Positions 5,885-14,586 are shown, counted from the first letter of the stretch. The stretch: 21,790 bases of DNA from Endomicrobium sp. (GCA_031277075.1 JAISLV010000100.1:1-21790); one strand, 5' to 3'. Numbers and translations are program-made. The notes: generated from the letters alone by a model not told the origin.

Positions 5885-7210
5885 ATGGCTCAAGACGCGC
5901 AAAAAATTGAATTCAAATCAACCGTAGCGGATTTAAAACTTACTTCAATTACGATAGACGTTGAAGTGGCTGCGGATATTGTAGGCAAAGCCGTTGACGC
6001 CGCTTACGAAGGCATTCAAAAACAGACAAGGCTTGACGGTTTTAGGCAGGGGAAAGCTCCTATCAATATCATTAAAGAAAAGTTTGCCGAGCAAGCAAAA
6101 AATAAAGCCGTTGAAAACATTATAAAGGGAACTATACTCGACGCTTTGGAAAAGGAAAAATTCGTTCCGCTTGATTTCCCCGTAGTGGACGAATTTGACT
6201 ATGAACTCGGGCAGGTTTTAAAATATCGTTTTACCGCGGAACGCCACCCGAAAGTTGAAATAAAAAATTATAAAGGCATACCCGTAAAAAAAGAAATTTT
6301 TAAGATTACCGACGCAAGTTTAGGTCAAAGCATAGACGCTTTAAGAGAAAGAAACGCAAATCTCGTTCCTTCAAAAACGGGCAAAACAGGCGAGTTGAGT
6401 TTTATTTCCGTAGATTACGACGCTTTTGACGAAAGCGGGAATCCCATGCCCGATATAGCGGCGAAAAATCATCTTTTGGATTTAAGTTCTGAAAAGACTC
6501 TGCAGGGTTTTAAAGACGGCTTAAAAAATTCTGAAATCGGCGACGAGAAAGAAATAAAAATTGAATACCCAAAAGATTATATTAATAAAAAACTTGCGGG
6601 CAAAACCGTAACGTTTAAAACGAAAATAAACGAGATAAAAGAAAAAGAACTGCCCGAGCTTAACGACGATTTTGCAAAAGATTTGGGCTGTGAAAATCTT
6701 GAGGATTTAAAATCCAAAGTTAAAGAATCCATAGAAAGCGAAGAAAAACGCAGGCAGGACAACGACGTTGAAAAGCAAATTGTAGAGTATTTGGTCGAGA
6801 CCAATAAATTTGAAGCTCCTAACAGCTTGATTGTTCAGCAGCAAGAATCTCTTGAAGAAAGAATGAAAGATTATTTGTCAAAACAAGGCTTGCCAAAAGA
6901 CTATATTGAAAAACATTTGGGAAACAGAAAAGAAGAATTCAAAAAAGAAGCCGAAAAAAACGTAAGGCTTTCCTATATTCTAAACGCCGTGTTTGCAAAT
7001 GAAAATCTTGCGGTTACCGACGCCGATATGGAAGAAGAAAAAAATAAAATGCTCTCTTCAAACCCTGAAAGAGGGGAAGCCGTTGAAAAATATTTTGCAG
7101 AAAGAAAAGAAAATATCGCTCTTTCTATAAAAGAAGACAAACTCTTTAAGTTTTTAATTGACAACGCCAAAATAACCCAAGTAGTAAAAGATATGCCGTT
7201 AAAAAGCTGA
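5885..7210 (+). CDS. tig: Trigger factor (ribosome-associated chaperone)
   Basis: The 441 residues match the usual length (about 430-450) and three-part layout. The N-terminal ribosome-binding domain (about 1-125) carries the signature G-F-R-Q-G-K-A-P near residue 52, which docks on ribosomal protein L23. A central FKBP-type prolyl isomerase domain covers about 160-250. A long helical, Lys/Glu-rich C-terminal domain forms the substrate-cradling arms. It binds nascent chains at the exit tunnel in the cytoplasm. AGGGGA at 5871-5876 sets the start at 5885. It is followed after 107 nt by clpP, the common tig-clpP-clpX order, linking folding of new chains with removal of failures. Confidence 0.97.
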   Translation: MAQDAQKIEFKSTVADLKLTSITIDVEVAADIVGKAVDAAYEGIQKQTRLDGFRQGKAPINIIKEKFAEQAKNKAVENIIKGTILDALEKEKFVPLDFPVVDEFDYELGQVLKYRFTAERHPKVEIKNYKGIPVKKEIFKITDASLGQSIDALRERNANLVPSKTGKTGELSFISVDYDAFDESGNPMPDIAAKNHLLDLSSEKTLQGFKDGLKNSEIGDEKEIKIEYPKDYINKKLAGKTVTFKTKINEIKEKELPELNDDFAKDLGCENLEDLKSKVKESIESEEKRRQDNDVEKQIVEYLVETNKFEAPNSLIVQQQESLEERMKDYLSKQGLPKDYIEKHLGNRKEEFKKEAEKNVRLSYILNAVFANENLAVTDADMEEEKNKMLSSNPERGEAVEKYFAERKENIALSIKEDKLFKFLIDNAKITQVVKDMPLKS

Positions 7211-7317
7211 CGTCAATCTTTAACGGCGCGCCGCCGCAGGTTTAGGCGGAGTTTAGGTCGGAAGATTTCAGTTAAAATGGTTAATTTCAAATTTCAAAAC
7301 GCAGTTTTGGAGGTCAA

Positions 7318-7926
7318 ATGCCTTCTATAATCCCTACGGTAATAGAGAGATGGAGTCAAGGCTCGGCGGTAACTTACGATTTATATTCGCGTCTTTTAAG
7401 GGACAGAATAGTTTTTGTGGGCGGACACGACGGAGCAATTGCTACGGATTCTGCAAATATTTTAATAGCTCAGCTTTTATACCTAGACGCCGAAGAACCC
7501 GGCAAAGACATAAGTTTATACATTAATTCGCCCGGCGGCATGGTGACGGCGGGGCTTGCCGTATATGACACAATGCAGTTTATAAAAAGCCCTATTACCA
7601 CAATTTGTATGGGTATGGCTATGTCTTTTGGCGCGGTTTTGCTAGCCGCGGGAAGCAAAGGCAAAAGATACGCTTTGCCGCACTCAAGAATAATGATTCA
7701 TCAGCCTTTAATTTACGGCGGCGGTCTTTCAGGCACGGTCACAGATATAGATATTGAAACAAAAGAGCTGGTTTCTACAAAACAAAAGCTGTCTGAAATT
7801 TTAGCAAAACATTCTGGGAAAACGACGGAAGAAGTTTTAAAAGACACAGATAGAAACTGCTATATGTCATCTGTGGAAGCCAAGAATTACGGCTTAATTG
7901 ACGAAGTGATAACAAGTTTGAAATAA
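7318..7926 (+). CDS. clpP: ClpP protease subunit with Asn in place of catalytic Asp
   Basis: The 202-residue serine peptidase (family S14) forms the proteolytic chamber used with ClpX. The nucleophile is S103 in G-M-A-M-S-F-G-A (family usual G-x-A-A-S-M-G/A-A) and the base is H128 in M-I-H-Q-P. The spacing of 25 residues matches E. coli S111/H136. The third triad position, E. coli D185 in E-R-D-R-F-L-S, aligns with N180 in D-T-D-R-N-C-Y-M-S (codon AAC at 7855-7857). A 3-residue insertion lies near 132-135. The oxyanion-loop motif S-P-G-G is intact at 71-74. A strong GGAGG (7309-7313) fixes the start at 7318. There is little or no propeptide. It lies between tig and clpX. Confidence 0.96.
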   Translation: MPSIIPTVIERWSQGSAVTYDLYSRLLRDRIVFVGGHDGAIATDSANILIAQLLYLDAEEPGKDISLYINSPGGMVTAGLAVYDTMQFIKSPITTICMGMAMSFGAVLLAAGSKGKRYALPHSRIMIHQPLIYGGGLSGTVTDIDIETKELVSTKQKLSEILAKHSGKTTEEVLKDTDRNCYMSSVEAKNYGLIDEVITSLK

Positions 7927-8001
7927 GGGGGAGTTTGGAAAGAGCGGGAAAACCGTTTTCGTCCGTTCTGCTATGGTTTTTTCGTCTTCTAAAAGGGATA
8001 A

Positions 8002-9252
8002 ATGGACAACAATTTTCACAACGAGCATAGATGTATGTTTTGTAAAAAAACGCAGCCGCCCGCGCAGCTTGTAGGCGGAAACGGCGTTTATATATGCGAA
8101 GAATGCGCAAAAAACTCTTTGTCTATCTTTGCCACGCTCAACAAAAACGGCGCGGCTGTTCCTAAGTTTAAAGTTCCAAAGCCAAGCGTCATAAAAAAGC
8201 ATTTGGACAGCTATATTATAGGACAGGAACACGCAAAAAAAACTTTGTCGGTCGCGGTGTATAACCACTATAAAAGAATAATGAACCCGGGCGTTTTGGA
8301 AGACGACGTTGAGCTTCAAAAATCAAATATTTTGCTTATAGGTCCTACAGGCACGGGTAAAACTTTGCTTGCGCAGACTTTGGCGAGAATTTTAAACGTC
8401 CCTTTTGCGATTTCCGACGCCACGACCTTAACTGAGGCGGGCTATGTCGGCGAGGACGTGGAAAATATTCTGCTTCGCCTTTTGCAAAACGCGGAGTTTG
8501 ACGTAAAAAAAGCCGAAAGAGGCATAATTTATATAGACGAAATAGACAAAATATCGCGCAAATCCGACACTCCGTCAATAACCCGAGACGTCTCAGGCGA
8601 GGGCGTTCAGCAGGCTCTTTTAAAAATCCTTGAAGGAACCGTCGCAAACGTTCCTCCGCAAGGCGGCAGAAAACATCCTCAGCAGGAATACATAAAAATA
8701 GACACCGCAAATATTTTGTTTATCTGCGGCGGCGCTTTTGACGGCTTGGAAAAAATAATTGAAAAAAGGCTTTCCAAAAAAACTTTGGGTTTTGTCACAG
8801 ACGGGCTAGACAACAGAGACAGCTTTAAAAATAAAGATTTCGCATTTTCAAAAGTTGAAAGCGAAGATTTAATTAAATACGGGCTGATACCAGAATTTAT
8901 AGGCAGGCTGCCCGTAATATCTACGCTTGAACATTTGACGGCAGAAGATTTGGTTCATATTCTTACGCGCCCTAAAAACGCTCTTGTTAAACAATATAAA
9001 AAAATATTTTCTTTAGAAAACGTAGAGCTTATTTTTGAAGACGCGGCGTTAAAGGATATAGCTCAACAGGCGATAAAAAGAGGTTCTGGCGCAAGAGGTT
9101 TGAGGTCTATAATTGAAAATATTTTGATGGACGTAATGTTTGAAATACCAGACGATTCCTCTATAAGAAAATGTACGGTTAACAAAAACGCGGCGTTGAG
9201 AAAAGAAAAGCCGAAACTTATTTTGTCGGATAGCGCAAAGGAGACGGCATGA
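8002..9252 (+). CDS. clpX: ClpX, ATP-dependent unfoldase of ClpXP
   Basis: The product has 416 residues. The N-terminal zinc-binding domain has cysteines at 11, 14, 32 and 35 (two C-x2-C pairs). The AAA+ module has Walker A G-P-T-G-T-G-K-T (114-121), pore loop G-Y-V-G, Walker B I-I-Y-I-D-E-I-D (175-182) and sensor 2 G-A-R-G-L-R near 363-368. The stretch from S-G-E-G-V-Q-Q to G-G-R-K-H-P is typical of ClpX. The ClpP-docking loop reads L-G-F (262-264), where I-G-F is usual. It recognises, unfolds and feeds substrates to ClpP. AAAGGGA about 8 nt upstream supports this ATG. It starts 75 nt after clpP and overlaps lon by 4 nt (ATGA). Confidence 0.98.
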   Translation: MDNNFHNEHRCMFCKKTQPPAQLVGGNGVYICEECAKNSLSIFATLNKNGAAVPKFKVPKPSVIKKHLDSYIIGQEHAKKTLSVAVYNHYKRIMNPGVLEDDVELQKSNILLIGPTGTGKTLLAQTLARILNVPFAISDATTLTEAGYVGEDVENILLRLLQNAEFDVKKAERGIIYIDEIDKISRKSDTPSITRDVSGEGVQQALLKILEGTVANVPPQGGRKHPQQEYIKIDTANILFICGGAFDGLEKIIEKRLSKKTLGFVTDGLDNRDSFKNKDFAFSKVESEDLIKYGLIPEFIGRLPVISTLEHLTAEDLVHILTRPKNALVKQYKKIFSLENVELIFEDAALKDIAQQAIKRGSGARGLRSIIENILMDVMFEIPDDSSIRKCTVNKNAALRKEKPKLILSDSAKETA

Positions 9253-11645
9253 GCGAGCTTGACAGATTGGATAAAAACGAGGGGACTAAAATTCCAGACG
9301 CGCTCCCTCTTCTTCCCGTGAGAGACATTATTCTTTATCCCGCTATGGTTTTGCCTTTGGCGGTAGGACGGGAAAAGTCCGTGAGAGCCTTAGAAGAAGC
9401 TATGGCGTCAAACAGGCTTATTTTCGTTGTGACGCAAAAGAACATTCAAACTGAAGACCCGGGTCCAAACGACATTTACGCGATAGGAACCGTCTGCGAG
9501 GTTTTGCAGATTTTAAAAATGCCCGACGGCGCTTTGAAAGCCTTAGTTGAAGGCATCTGCCGCGCGCAGTGGACGGAATTTAAATTAAGCGACAGAGGAT
9601 ATATTGAAGTCGGAGTAAACGTCTACGACGAGAAGACGGAAAAAACTCCCGAGTCGGAGGCGGCTATGCGCCGCGCGTCGGCTTTGTTTGAACAATACGT
9701 AAAACTCAACCCCAGAATGCCGATGGAAATTTCAATTTCCATAAATAATATTACCGACCCCGCAAGGCTTGCCGACACTATCGCCTCTCATCTTTCAATA
9801 AAAAATTCAGACAAACAAATAATCCTTGAGCTTGTAAATCCAATTGAAAGGCTTGAAAAAATCATACATATTTTAAACGCGGAAATTGAAATATTGAACA
9901 TTGAAAGAAGAATACAAAACAGAGTGAGAAACCAGATAGAAAAAACGCAGAAAGAATATTATCTTACGGAGCAGATGAAAGCTATACAAAAAGAGCTTAA
10001 ACAAAAAGACGACGCGCAGAAAGATTTGGACGAGCTAAGGGAAAAAATTAAAAAAACAAAAATGTCTCAGCCTGCGCGCGACGCCGCCGAAAAAGAGTTC
10101 GCAAGGCTTGAAAAAATGATGCCTATGTCTCCTGAGGCGACGGTTATAAGAACTTATTTAGATTGGATTTTAGAGCTTCCTTGGGAAAAATCTACCGCCG
10201 ACAATTTAGATTTAAAACGCGCGAAAGAAATATTAGACCAAGACCATTACGGTTTGGAAAAAGTTAAAGACAGAATTTTGGAATATCTTGCGGTTTTGTC
10301 GCGCGTCCAAAAAATTAAAGGTCCTATTCTTTGCTTTATCGGACCTCCGGGCGTGGGTAAAACTTCAATAGCAAAATCCGTCGCAAGAAGTCTTGGCAGA
10401 AATTTTGTGAGAATTTCTATGGGCGGCGTGCGCGACGAAGCCGAAATAAGAGGGCATCGCAGAACTTATATAGGCTCTATGCCGGGTAAAATCATACAGT
10501 CAATGAAAAAAGCGAGTTCAAATAATCCCGTTTTCATTTTGGACGAAATAGACAAAATCGGCGCCGACTGGAGAGGCGACCCGTCTTCCGCGCTGCTTGA
10601 AGTTTTAGACCCTGAACAAAATTACGCTTTCGGAGACCATTATTTAGACGTAGACTTTGATTTGTCAAAAGTTATGTTTATAACGACGGCAAATTCTTTG
10701 CACAATATACCAAACACCCTGCTAGACCGTTTAGAGCTTATAAGATTTTCAGGTTATACCGACGAAGAAAAACTTCATATAACTAAAGATTTTATAATTC
10801 CTAAACAGCTTAGCGAACACGGTTTAACGAACGAAGAATTTATTTACGACGACGGAACAATTAACGCCGTAATTAAAAATTATACCCGAGAAGCCGGCGT
10901 CAGAAATTTAAACAGAGAAATAGCCAATCTTTGCAGAAAAGTCGCAAAAGATTTGGCTTTTGACGGCAGCCTTAAATCAATTAAAATTACCTCTGAAAAC
11001 ATATTCAAATATTTAGGCGTTCCCGTTTTTGAAAGAGAAAGAATAGCCGAAAACGACATAGGCGTGGTGACAGGCTTAGCGTGGACGGAAGTCGGCGGGG
11101 AAACTCTCACCATAGAAGTCAACAAAATGAAAGGCAAAGGCGCTATGACCCTTACGGGAAAATTAGGCGACGTAATGAAAGAATCGGCGCACGCCGCTTT
11201 AACATATGTGCGTTCTTGCGCGGCAAAGCTGGGGATAGCTGAAGATTTTTTTGCAAATACGGATTTCCACGTGCATGTGCCAGAAGGCGCCGTTCCAAAA
11301 GACGGTCCGAGCGCAGGCATTGCCTTGACTACCGCTTTGGCTTCGGTTAGCATGAACAAACCCGTTAAAAAGAAGCTCGCTATGACGGGCGAAGTAACTT
11401 TACGTGGAAGAGTTTTGGGAATCGGCGGGCTTAAAGAAAAAGTTTTAGCCGCTTACAGAGAGGGAGTAAAAACTATATTGTTTCCTGAAATCAATAAGAA
11501 AGATTTAGCTGAAATTCCAAAAGACATAAAAGATAAAATAGAAATGATACCCGTTTCGCATATGGACGAAGTTATAAAATACGCCATTAATTGCGACGGA
11601 AACCCCGAAGTTAAAACAAAGAAAGCTAAAAAGCAGCCGCAATAG
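9249..11645 (+). CDS. lon: Lon ATP-dependent protease
   Basis: The product has 798 residues, the normal size for bacterial LonA. The order is an N-terminal substrate-binding domain (from L-P-L-L-P-V-R-D near 20 to about 210), a coiled-coil region (about 215-300) and an AAA+ domain with Walker A G-P-P-G-V-G-K-T (365-372) and Walker B F-I-L-D-E-I-D-K. A C-terminal serine-lysine peptidase domain follows: S688 in K-D-G-P-S-A-G and K731 in G-G-L-K-E-K, 43 residues apart as in E. coli S679/K722. It degrades misfolded and regulatory proteins in the cytoplasm. The ATG overlaps the clpX stop (ATGA) with GGAG at 9240-9243, so it is translationally coupled to clpX. The last 15 residues are Lys-rich. Confidence 0.98.
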   Translation: MSELDRLDKNEGTKIPDALPLLPVRDIILYPAMVLPLAVGREKSVRALEEAMASNRLIFVVTQKNIQTEDPGPNDIYAIGTVCEVLQILKMPDGALKALVEGICRAQWTEFKLSDRGYIEVGVNVYDEKTEKTPESEAAMRRASALFEQYVKLNPRMPMEISISINNITDPARLADTIASHLSIKNSDKQIILELVNPIERLEKIIHILNAEIEILNIERRIQNRVRNQIEKTQKEYYLTEQMKAIQKELKQKDDAQKDLDELREKIKKTKMSQPARDAAEKEFARLEKMMPMSPEATVIRTYLDWILELPWEKSTADNLDLKRAKEILDQDHYGLEKVKDRILEYLAVLSRVQKIKGPILCFIGPPGVGKTSIAKSVARSLGRNFVRISMGGVRDEAEIRGHRRTYIGSMPGKIIQSMKKASSNNPVFILDEIDKIGADWRGDPSSALLEVLDPEQNYAFGDHYLDVDFDLSKVMFITTANSLHNIPNTLLDRLELIRFSGYTDEEKLHITKDFIIPKQLSEHGLTNEEFIYDDGTINAVIKNYTREAGVRNLNREIANLCRKVAKDLAFDGSLKSIKITSENIFKYLGVPVFERERIAENDIGVVTGLAWTEVGGETLTIEVNKMKGKGAMTLTGKLGDVMKESAHAALTYVRSCAAKLGIAEDFFANTDFHVHVPEGAVPKDGPSAGIALTTALASVSMNKPVKKKLAMTGEVTLRGRVLGIGGLKEKVLAAYREGVKTILFPEINKKDLAEIPKDIKDKIEMIPVSHMDEVIKYAINCDGNPEVKTKKAKKQPQ

Positions 11646-11680
11646 CGCAAAAAGCGCGTTAGGTTGTTTGCGCGAATTTT
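11645..11680 (+). terminator. Possible weak terminator after lon
   Basis: GCGCAAA (11645-11651) and TTTGCGC (11667-11673) form a 7-bp stem with a 15-nt loop, beginning at the last base of the lon stop codon. The following GAATTTTGTATTTTGTT is T-rich but interrupted. Termination may be partial. Confidence 0.4.
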
Positions 11681-11701
11681 GTATTTTGTTAAAAATAAAA
11701 T
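11667..11701 (+). promoter_or_regulatory. Weak promoter candidate for aminotransferase-serA
   Basis: TAAAAT (11696-11701) could be a -10 box, placing the start near 11708 and giving a leader of about 42 nt with GGAGG at 11738-11742. No good -35 is at the right distance; TTTGCG (11667-11672) is the nearest and too far away. Confidence 0.25.
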
Positions 11702-11749
11702 AAGCCGCAGTTATTTAAATTTTGCAGCTAATAAAACGGAGGCGCAAAA

Positions 11750-12883
11750 ATGAAAAAACAATATTTGTTAACGCCCGGACCTACCCCGATACCGCCTGAA
11801 GTCGCTCTTAAAGAAGCGTTGCCCATACTTCATCACCGCACGAACGAATTTGCGGCTATTTACAAGGACGTCGCGGAAGGTTTGCAATACGTTTTTCAGA
11901 CGAAAAACGAAGTTTATACGATTGCAGGATCGGGAACGGCAGCTATGGAAGCGGCGGTAGTCAACGTTGTGAGCGCGGGCGATAAAGTTATAGTCGCAAG
12001 CTGCGGCAATTTCGGAGACAGATGGGTGAAAATAGCCCAAAGCTACGGCGCAAACGTAGTTCAAGCTTCGGTTCCTTGGGGGAACGTCGTAAAACCCGCC
12101 GAAATAGAAAAAGCTCTTAAAGAAAACCCCGACGCAAAAGCCGTCTATACGACGTTTACGGAAACCTCAACGGGCGTTGTCAACGATATTAAAGCCATAG
12201 GCGAAATAGTTTCAAAAACCGACGCCGTATTTATAGTCGACGCGGTTTCAGGTCTTGTCGGGCAGGAATTTAAAACCGACGATTGGAATGTCGATATTGC
12301 GGTCTCCGGCTCTCAAAAAGGATTAATGCTTGCGCCCGGTCTTTCTTTTATAACTTTAAGCGAAAAAGCGTGGAAAGCCGTTGAAAATTCCAAAGCTCCA
12401 AAGTTTTATTTAGACATAAAAAAATACAAAAAATCTTACGCTACAAACGAAACTCCTTTTACTCCGCCTGTAACTTTAATCGTTTCTTTGCAGGAATCTC
12501 TAAAAGTTATTAAAGAAAAAGGGCTTGAAAATTTGTGGAGCGAATATAAACTTTTAGCTAAAGCCGCAAGAGCGGGAATGAAAGCTCTCGGTTTAGAACT
12601 TTTCGGCGAAATACCTTGCGAAGTTGTGACAAGCGCAAAAGCGCCCGAAGGCATTGGCGGAAAAATAGTAAAAACTTTGAGGGAAAAATACGGCGTTTCT
12701 ATAGCCGGCGGTCAGGGCGACCTCAAAGGGAAAATAATAAGATTTGCGCATATGGGTTTTATCGGCAAGGCGGATTTGCTTGTGGGTTTTGCCTGCTTGG
12801 AAATGGTTCTTACAGAGCTTGGCGTTCAGATAGAAAAAGGTAAAGGCGTAGCCGCGGCGGAAGAGGCTTTGCTCAACGGATAA
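11750..12883 (+). CDS. Class V aminotransferase (serine-glyoxylate/alanine-glyoxylate type; possible phosphoserine aminotransferase)
   Basis: The 377-residue enzyme is PLP-dependent, fold type I, class V. It opens with L-T-P-G-P-T-P-I-P-P and H-H-R-T (28-31). It has the cofactor-binding G-S-G-T-A-A-M-E (60-67), D164 in F-I-V-D-A-V-S-G, and the Schiff-base lysine K190 in S-G-S-Q-K-G. C-terminally, R-F-A-H-M-G matches the conserved carboxylate-binding Arg region. Proteins of this subgroup use serine, alanine, glyoxylate, pyruvate or, in some lineages, phosphoserine. The neighbour serA (70 nt downstream) makes phosphohydroxypyruvate, so a role as the missing SerC-type transaminase is likely. That role is inferred from context and not from residues. 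A strong GGAGG lies at 11738-11742. Confidence 0.88.
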   Translation: MKKQYLLTPGPTPIPPEVALKEALPILHHRTNEFAAIYKDVAEGLQYVFQTKNEVYTIAGSGTAAMEAAVVNVVSAGDKVIVASCGNFGDRWVKIAQSYGANVVQASVPWGNVVKPAEIEKALKENPDAKAVYTTFTETSTGVVNDIKAIGEIVSKTDAVFIVDAVSGLVGQEFKTDDWNVDIAVSGSQKGLMLAPGLSFITLSEKAWKAVENSKAPKFYLDIKKYKKSYATNETPFTPPVTLIVSLQESLKVIKEKGLENLWSEYKLLAKAARAGMKALGLELFGEIPCEVVTSAKAPEGIGGKIVKTLREKYGVSIAGGQGDLKGKIIRFAHMGFIGKADLLVGFACLEMVLTELGVQIEKGKGVAAAEEALLNG

Positions 12884-12939
12884 TTTGGGAAATGCGCCAG
12901 CCGCGTTTGACGGGACTGTGCGGTAAACGCATTAAAAGA

Positions 12940-12953
12940 GGGGGGGGGACGGA
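12940..12953 (+). promoter_or_regulatory. G9 homopolymer in serA ribosome-binding region
   Basis: Nine consecutive G (12940-12948) precede the serA ATG by 5 nt, followed by ACGGA. The tract takes the place of a normal Shine-Dalgarno. Long G tracts are prone to slippage, and a change in length would alter the spacing of the start site. Confidence 0.5.
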
Positions 12954-14534
12954 ATGTATAAAATTTTAATGACATATGACAGCATGGAAGGCTTGGATGA
13001 TTTGACGGCAAATAAAGAATTTCAAATTGAAGTCCGCGCAAAACCTTCGCCTGAAGCGTTTAAAGAATTAATAAAAGATTACGACGGTCTTTTAATCCGT
13101 TCGGAAGTTAAAGTCACTGCCGATATTATAGCCGCCGCCGACAAATTAAAATTTATCGGAAGAGCTGGAACGGGCGTTGACAACGTGGACAAAGCGGCGG
13201 CGACGCAAAAAGGCATAGTCGTGGCAAACGTTCCTGGAGGAAACACAATTTCCGTCGCCGAACACACCGTAGGTCTCATACTTTCAATGGCTAGAAGTTT
13301 GCCCGAAGCCTGCTCTTCAATGAAAGGCAAAAAGTGGGAAAAGAAAAAATTTATGGGCAACGAGCTTTTTGGAAAAACGCTCGGGCTGATAGGTTTGGGC
13401 AGAATAGGCACGGAGGTCGCTAAAAGATTGCTGTCTTTTGGAATGAAAGTCGTCGCTTACGACCCTTTTGCTAACGCAGACCTCGCTAAAAGTTACGGCA
13501 TAACTTTAGCCTCGCTTGGCGAAGTTTTTGCTCAAGCGGATTATTTGTCGATACATTCTCCTCTTACCGACGACACTAGAGGAATGATTAACGCTTCAAA
13601 CATAGCAAAAATGAAAGACGGCGTAAGAATAGTCAATTGCGCAAGAGGCGCGATTATCAACGATAAAGATTTATCGCAGGCTATAGAGGCGGGCAAAGTC
13701 GCGGGAGCCGCGCTTGACGTTTTTACAAAAGAGCCGCCTGAAGACTGGGCTGTTGTTGAAACCGCAAACGTAATAGCTACGCCTCATCTTGCCGCGTCAA
13801 CTGAAGAAGCGCAAGTGAAAATCGCGCAAGAAATGAGCGGAGTAATAATAGACTTTTTCACCAAAGGACTTATAAGAAACGCCGTCAACGTTCCTACGGT
13901 TGACTGGGAAACTTATAAAAAAATGAAGCCCTATATAGAGCTTGCTTCAAAAATCGGTTCTTTCCAAGGTCAAATTTCCGAAGGCGGCGTAAAAGATATA
14001 GAAATCGGATATTTCGGAAACGTTTCAAATTTTAACACCAATCCTCTTACCGTGGCGTATCTAGAAGGCTTTTTGGGGCAAATTCTTGATATGAAAGTGA
14101 ACTCCGTCAACGCTCCTTTAATAGCTAAAGAGCGCGGAATAAAAGTAAAAGAAGTGATAGAAAGAAATATTGACGAATACGCGGGTCTTATAAGCGCAAA
14201 AGTTATTACGGATAAAGGCGAATGGTCAATGTCCGGCACTATTTACGGAGATAAGACCGCAAGAATAGTAAATATCAACGGTTTAAACGTGGACGTCGCG
14301 CCCAATGCCGGAAAACTTTTGATTATCAACGAAGACAAGCCCGGTATGGTTGGAAAAGTCGGCATAGTTTTAGGCGACGCAAATATAAATATCGGCGGAA
14401 TGAACGTCGGCAGACAAAAAGTTGGAGGGAACGCTCTTACGATAGTTGAAGTCGACGGCGAAGTTTCTTCTGACACCATAGAAAAAATATCTAAAATTTC
14501 AGGCATAAAAAAAGCAAAATATATCGCTTTGTAA
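12954..14534 (+). CDS. serA: D-3-phosphoglycerate dehydrogenase
   Basis: The 526 residues have the long-form (type I) layout. A substrate and Rossmann NAD domain carries G-L-G-R-I-G (147-152) and acidic D170 in V-V-A-Y-D-P. The catalytic set is R231 (C-A-R-G-A), E260 (T-K-E-P-P) and H278 (A-T-P-H-L-A). An intervening allosteric substrate-binding (ASB) domain covers about 315-450, and a C-terminal ACT domain (about 454-526) begins L-L-I-I-N-E-D-K-P-G. It oxidises 3-phosphoglycerate to 3-phosphohydroxypyruvate, the first step of serine synthesis; the ACT domain suggests serine feedback. It follows the class V aminotransferase, which probably performs the next step. The start context is the G9 tract. 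No serB is in the window. Confidence 0.97.
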   Translation: MYKILMTYDSMEGLDDLTANKEFQIEVRAKPSPEAFKELIKDYDGLLIRSEVKVTADIIAAADKLKFIGRAGTGVDNVDKAAATQKGIVVANVPGGNTISVAEHTVGLILSMARSLPEACSSMKGKKWEKKKFMGNELFGKTLGLIGLGRIGTEVAKRLLSFGMKVVAYDPFANADLAKSYGITLASLGEVFAQADYLSIHSPLTDDTRGMINASNIAKMKDGVRIVNCARGAIINDKDLSQAIEAGKVAGAALDVFTKEPPEDWAVVETANVIATPHLAASTEEAQVKIAQEMSGVIIDFFTKGLIRNAVNVPTVDWETYKKMKPYIELASKIGSFQGQISEGGVKDIEIGYFGNVSNFNTNPLTVAYLEGFLGQILDMKVNSVNAPLIAKERGIKVKEVIERNIDEYAGLISAKVITDKGEWSMSGTIYGDKTARIVNINGLNVDVAPNAGKLLIINEDKPGMVGKVGIVLGDANINIGGMNVGRQKVGGNALTIVEVDGEVSSDTIEKISKISGIKKAKYIAL

Positions 14535-14546
14535 AAAAACAAGCGC

Positions 14547-14579
14547 CCGTTTCCCCGACTGAAAACGGCGGGGAAACGG
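14547..14579. terminator. Strong 11-bp hairpin after serA
   Basis: CCGTTTCCCCG (14547-14557) and CGGGGAAACGG (14569-14579) pair perfectly around an 11-nt loop, 12 nt after the serA stop. On the + strand A-rich sequence follows and not a T-run. A run of seven A (14533-14539) lies upstream, so the terminator signature is better read on the - strand. It is still a likely 3' end or RNA stabiliser for serA mRNA. Confidence 0.5.
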
Positions 14580-14586
14580 CAAAAAC

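Noticed and set aside
7226..7249. GGCGCGCC palindrome and CCGCC/GGCGG stem between tig and clpP
   Set aside because: Short stems without a T-run. A palindromic 8-mer in a GC-rich patch is not informative alone.
7894..8710. Minus-strand frames opposite clpP and clpX
   Set aside because: They lie antisense to strongly conserved genes and have Arg/Phe/Leu-rich, low-complexity products, as expected of shadow frames.
12891..12933. AATGCG/CGCATT inverted repeat between the aminotransferase and serA
   Set aside because: Only 6 bp with competing inner pairings and no T-run; the genes are probably co-transcribed.
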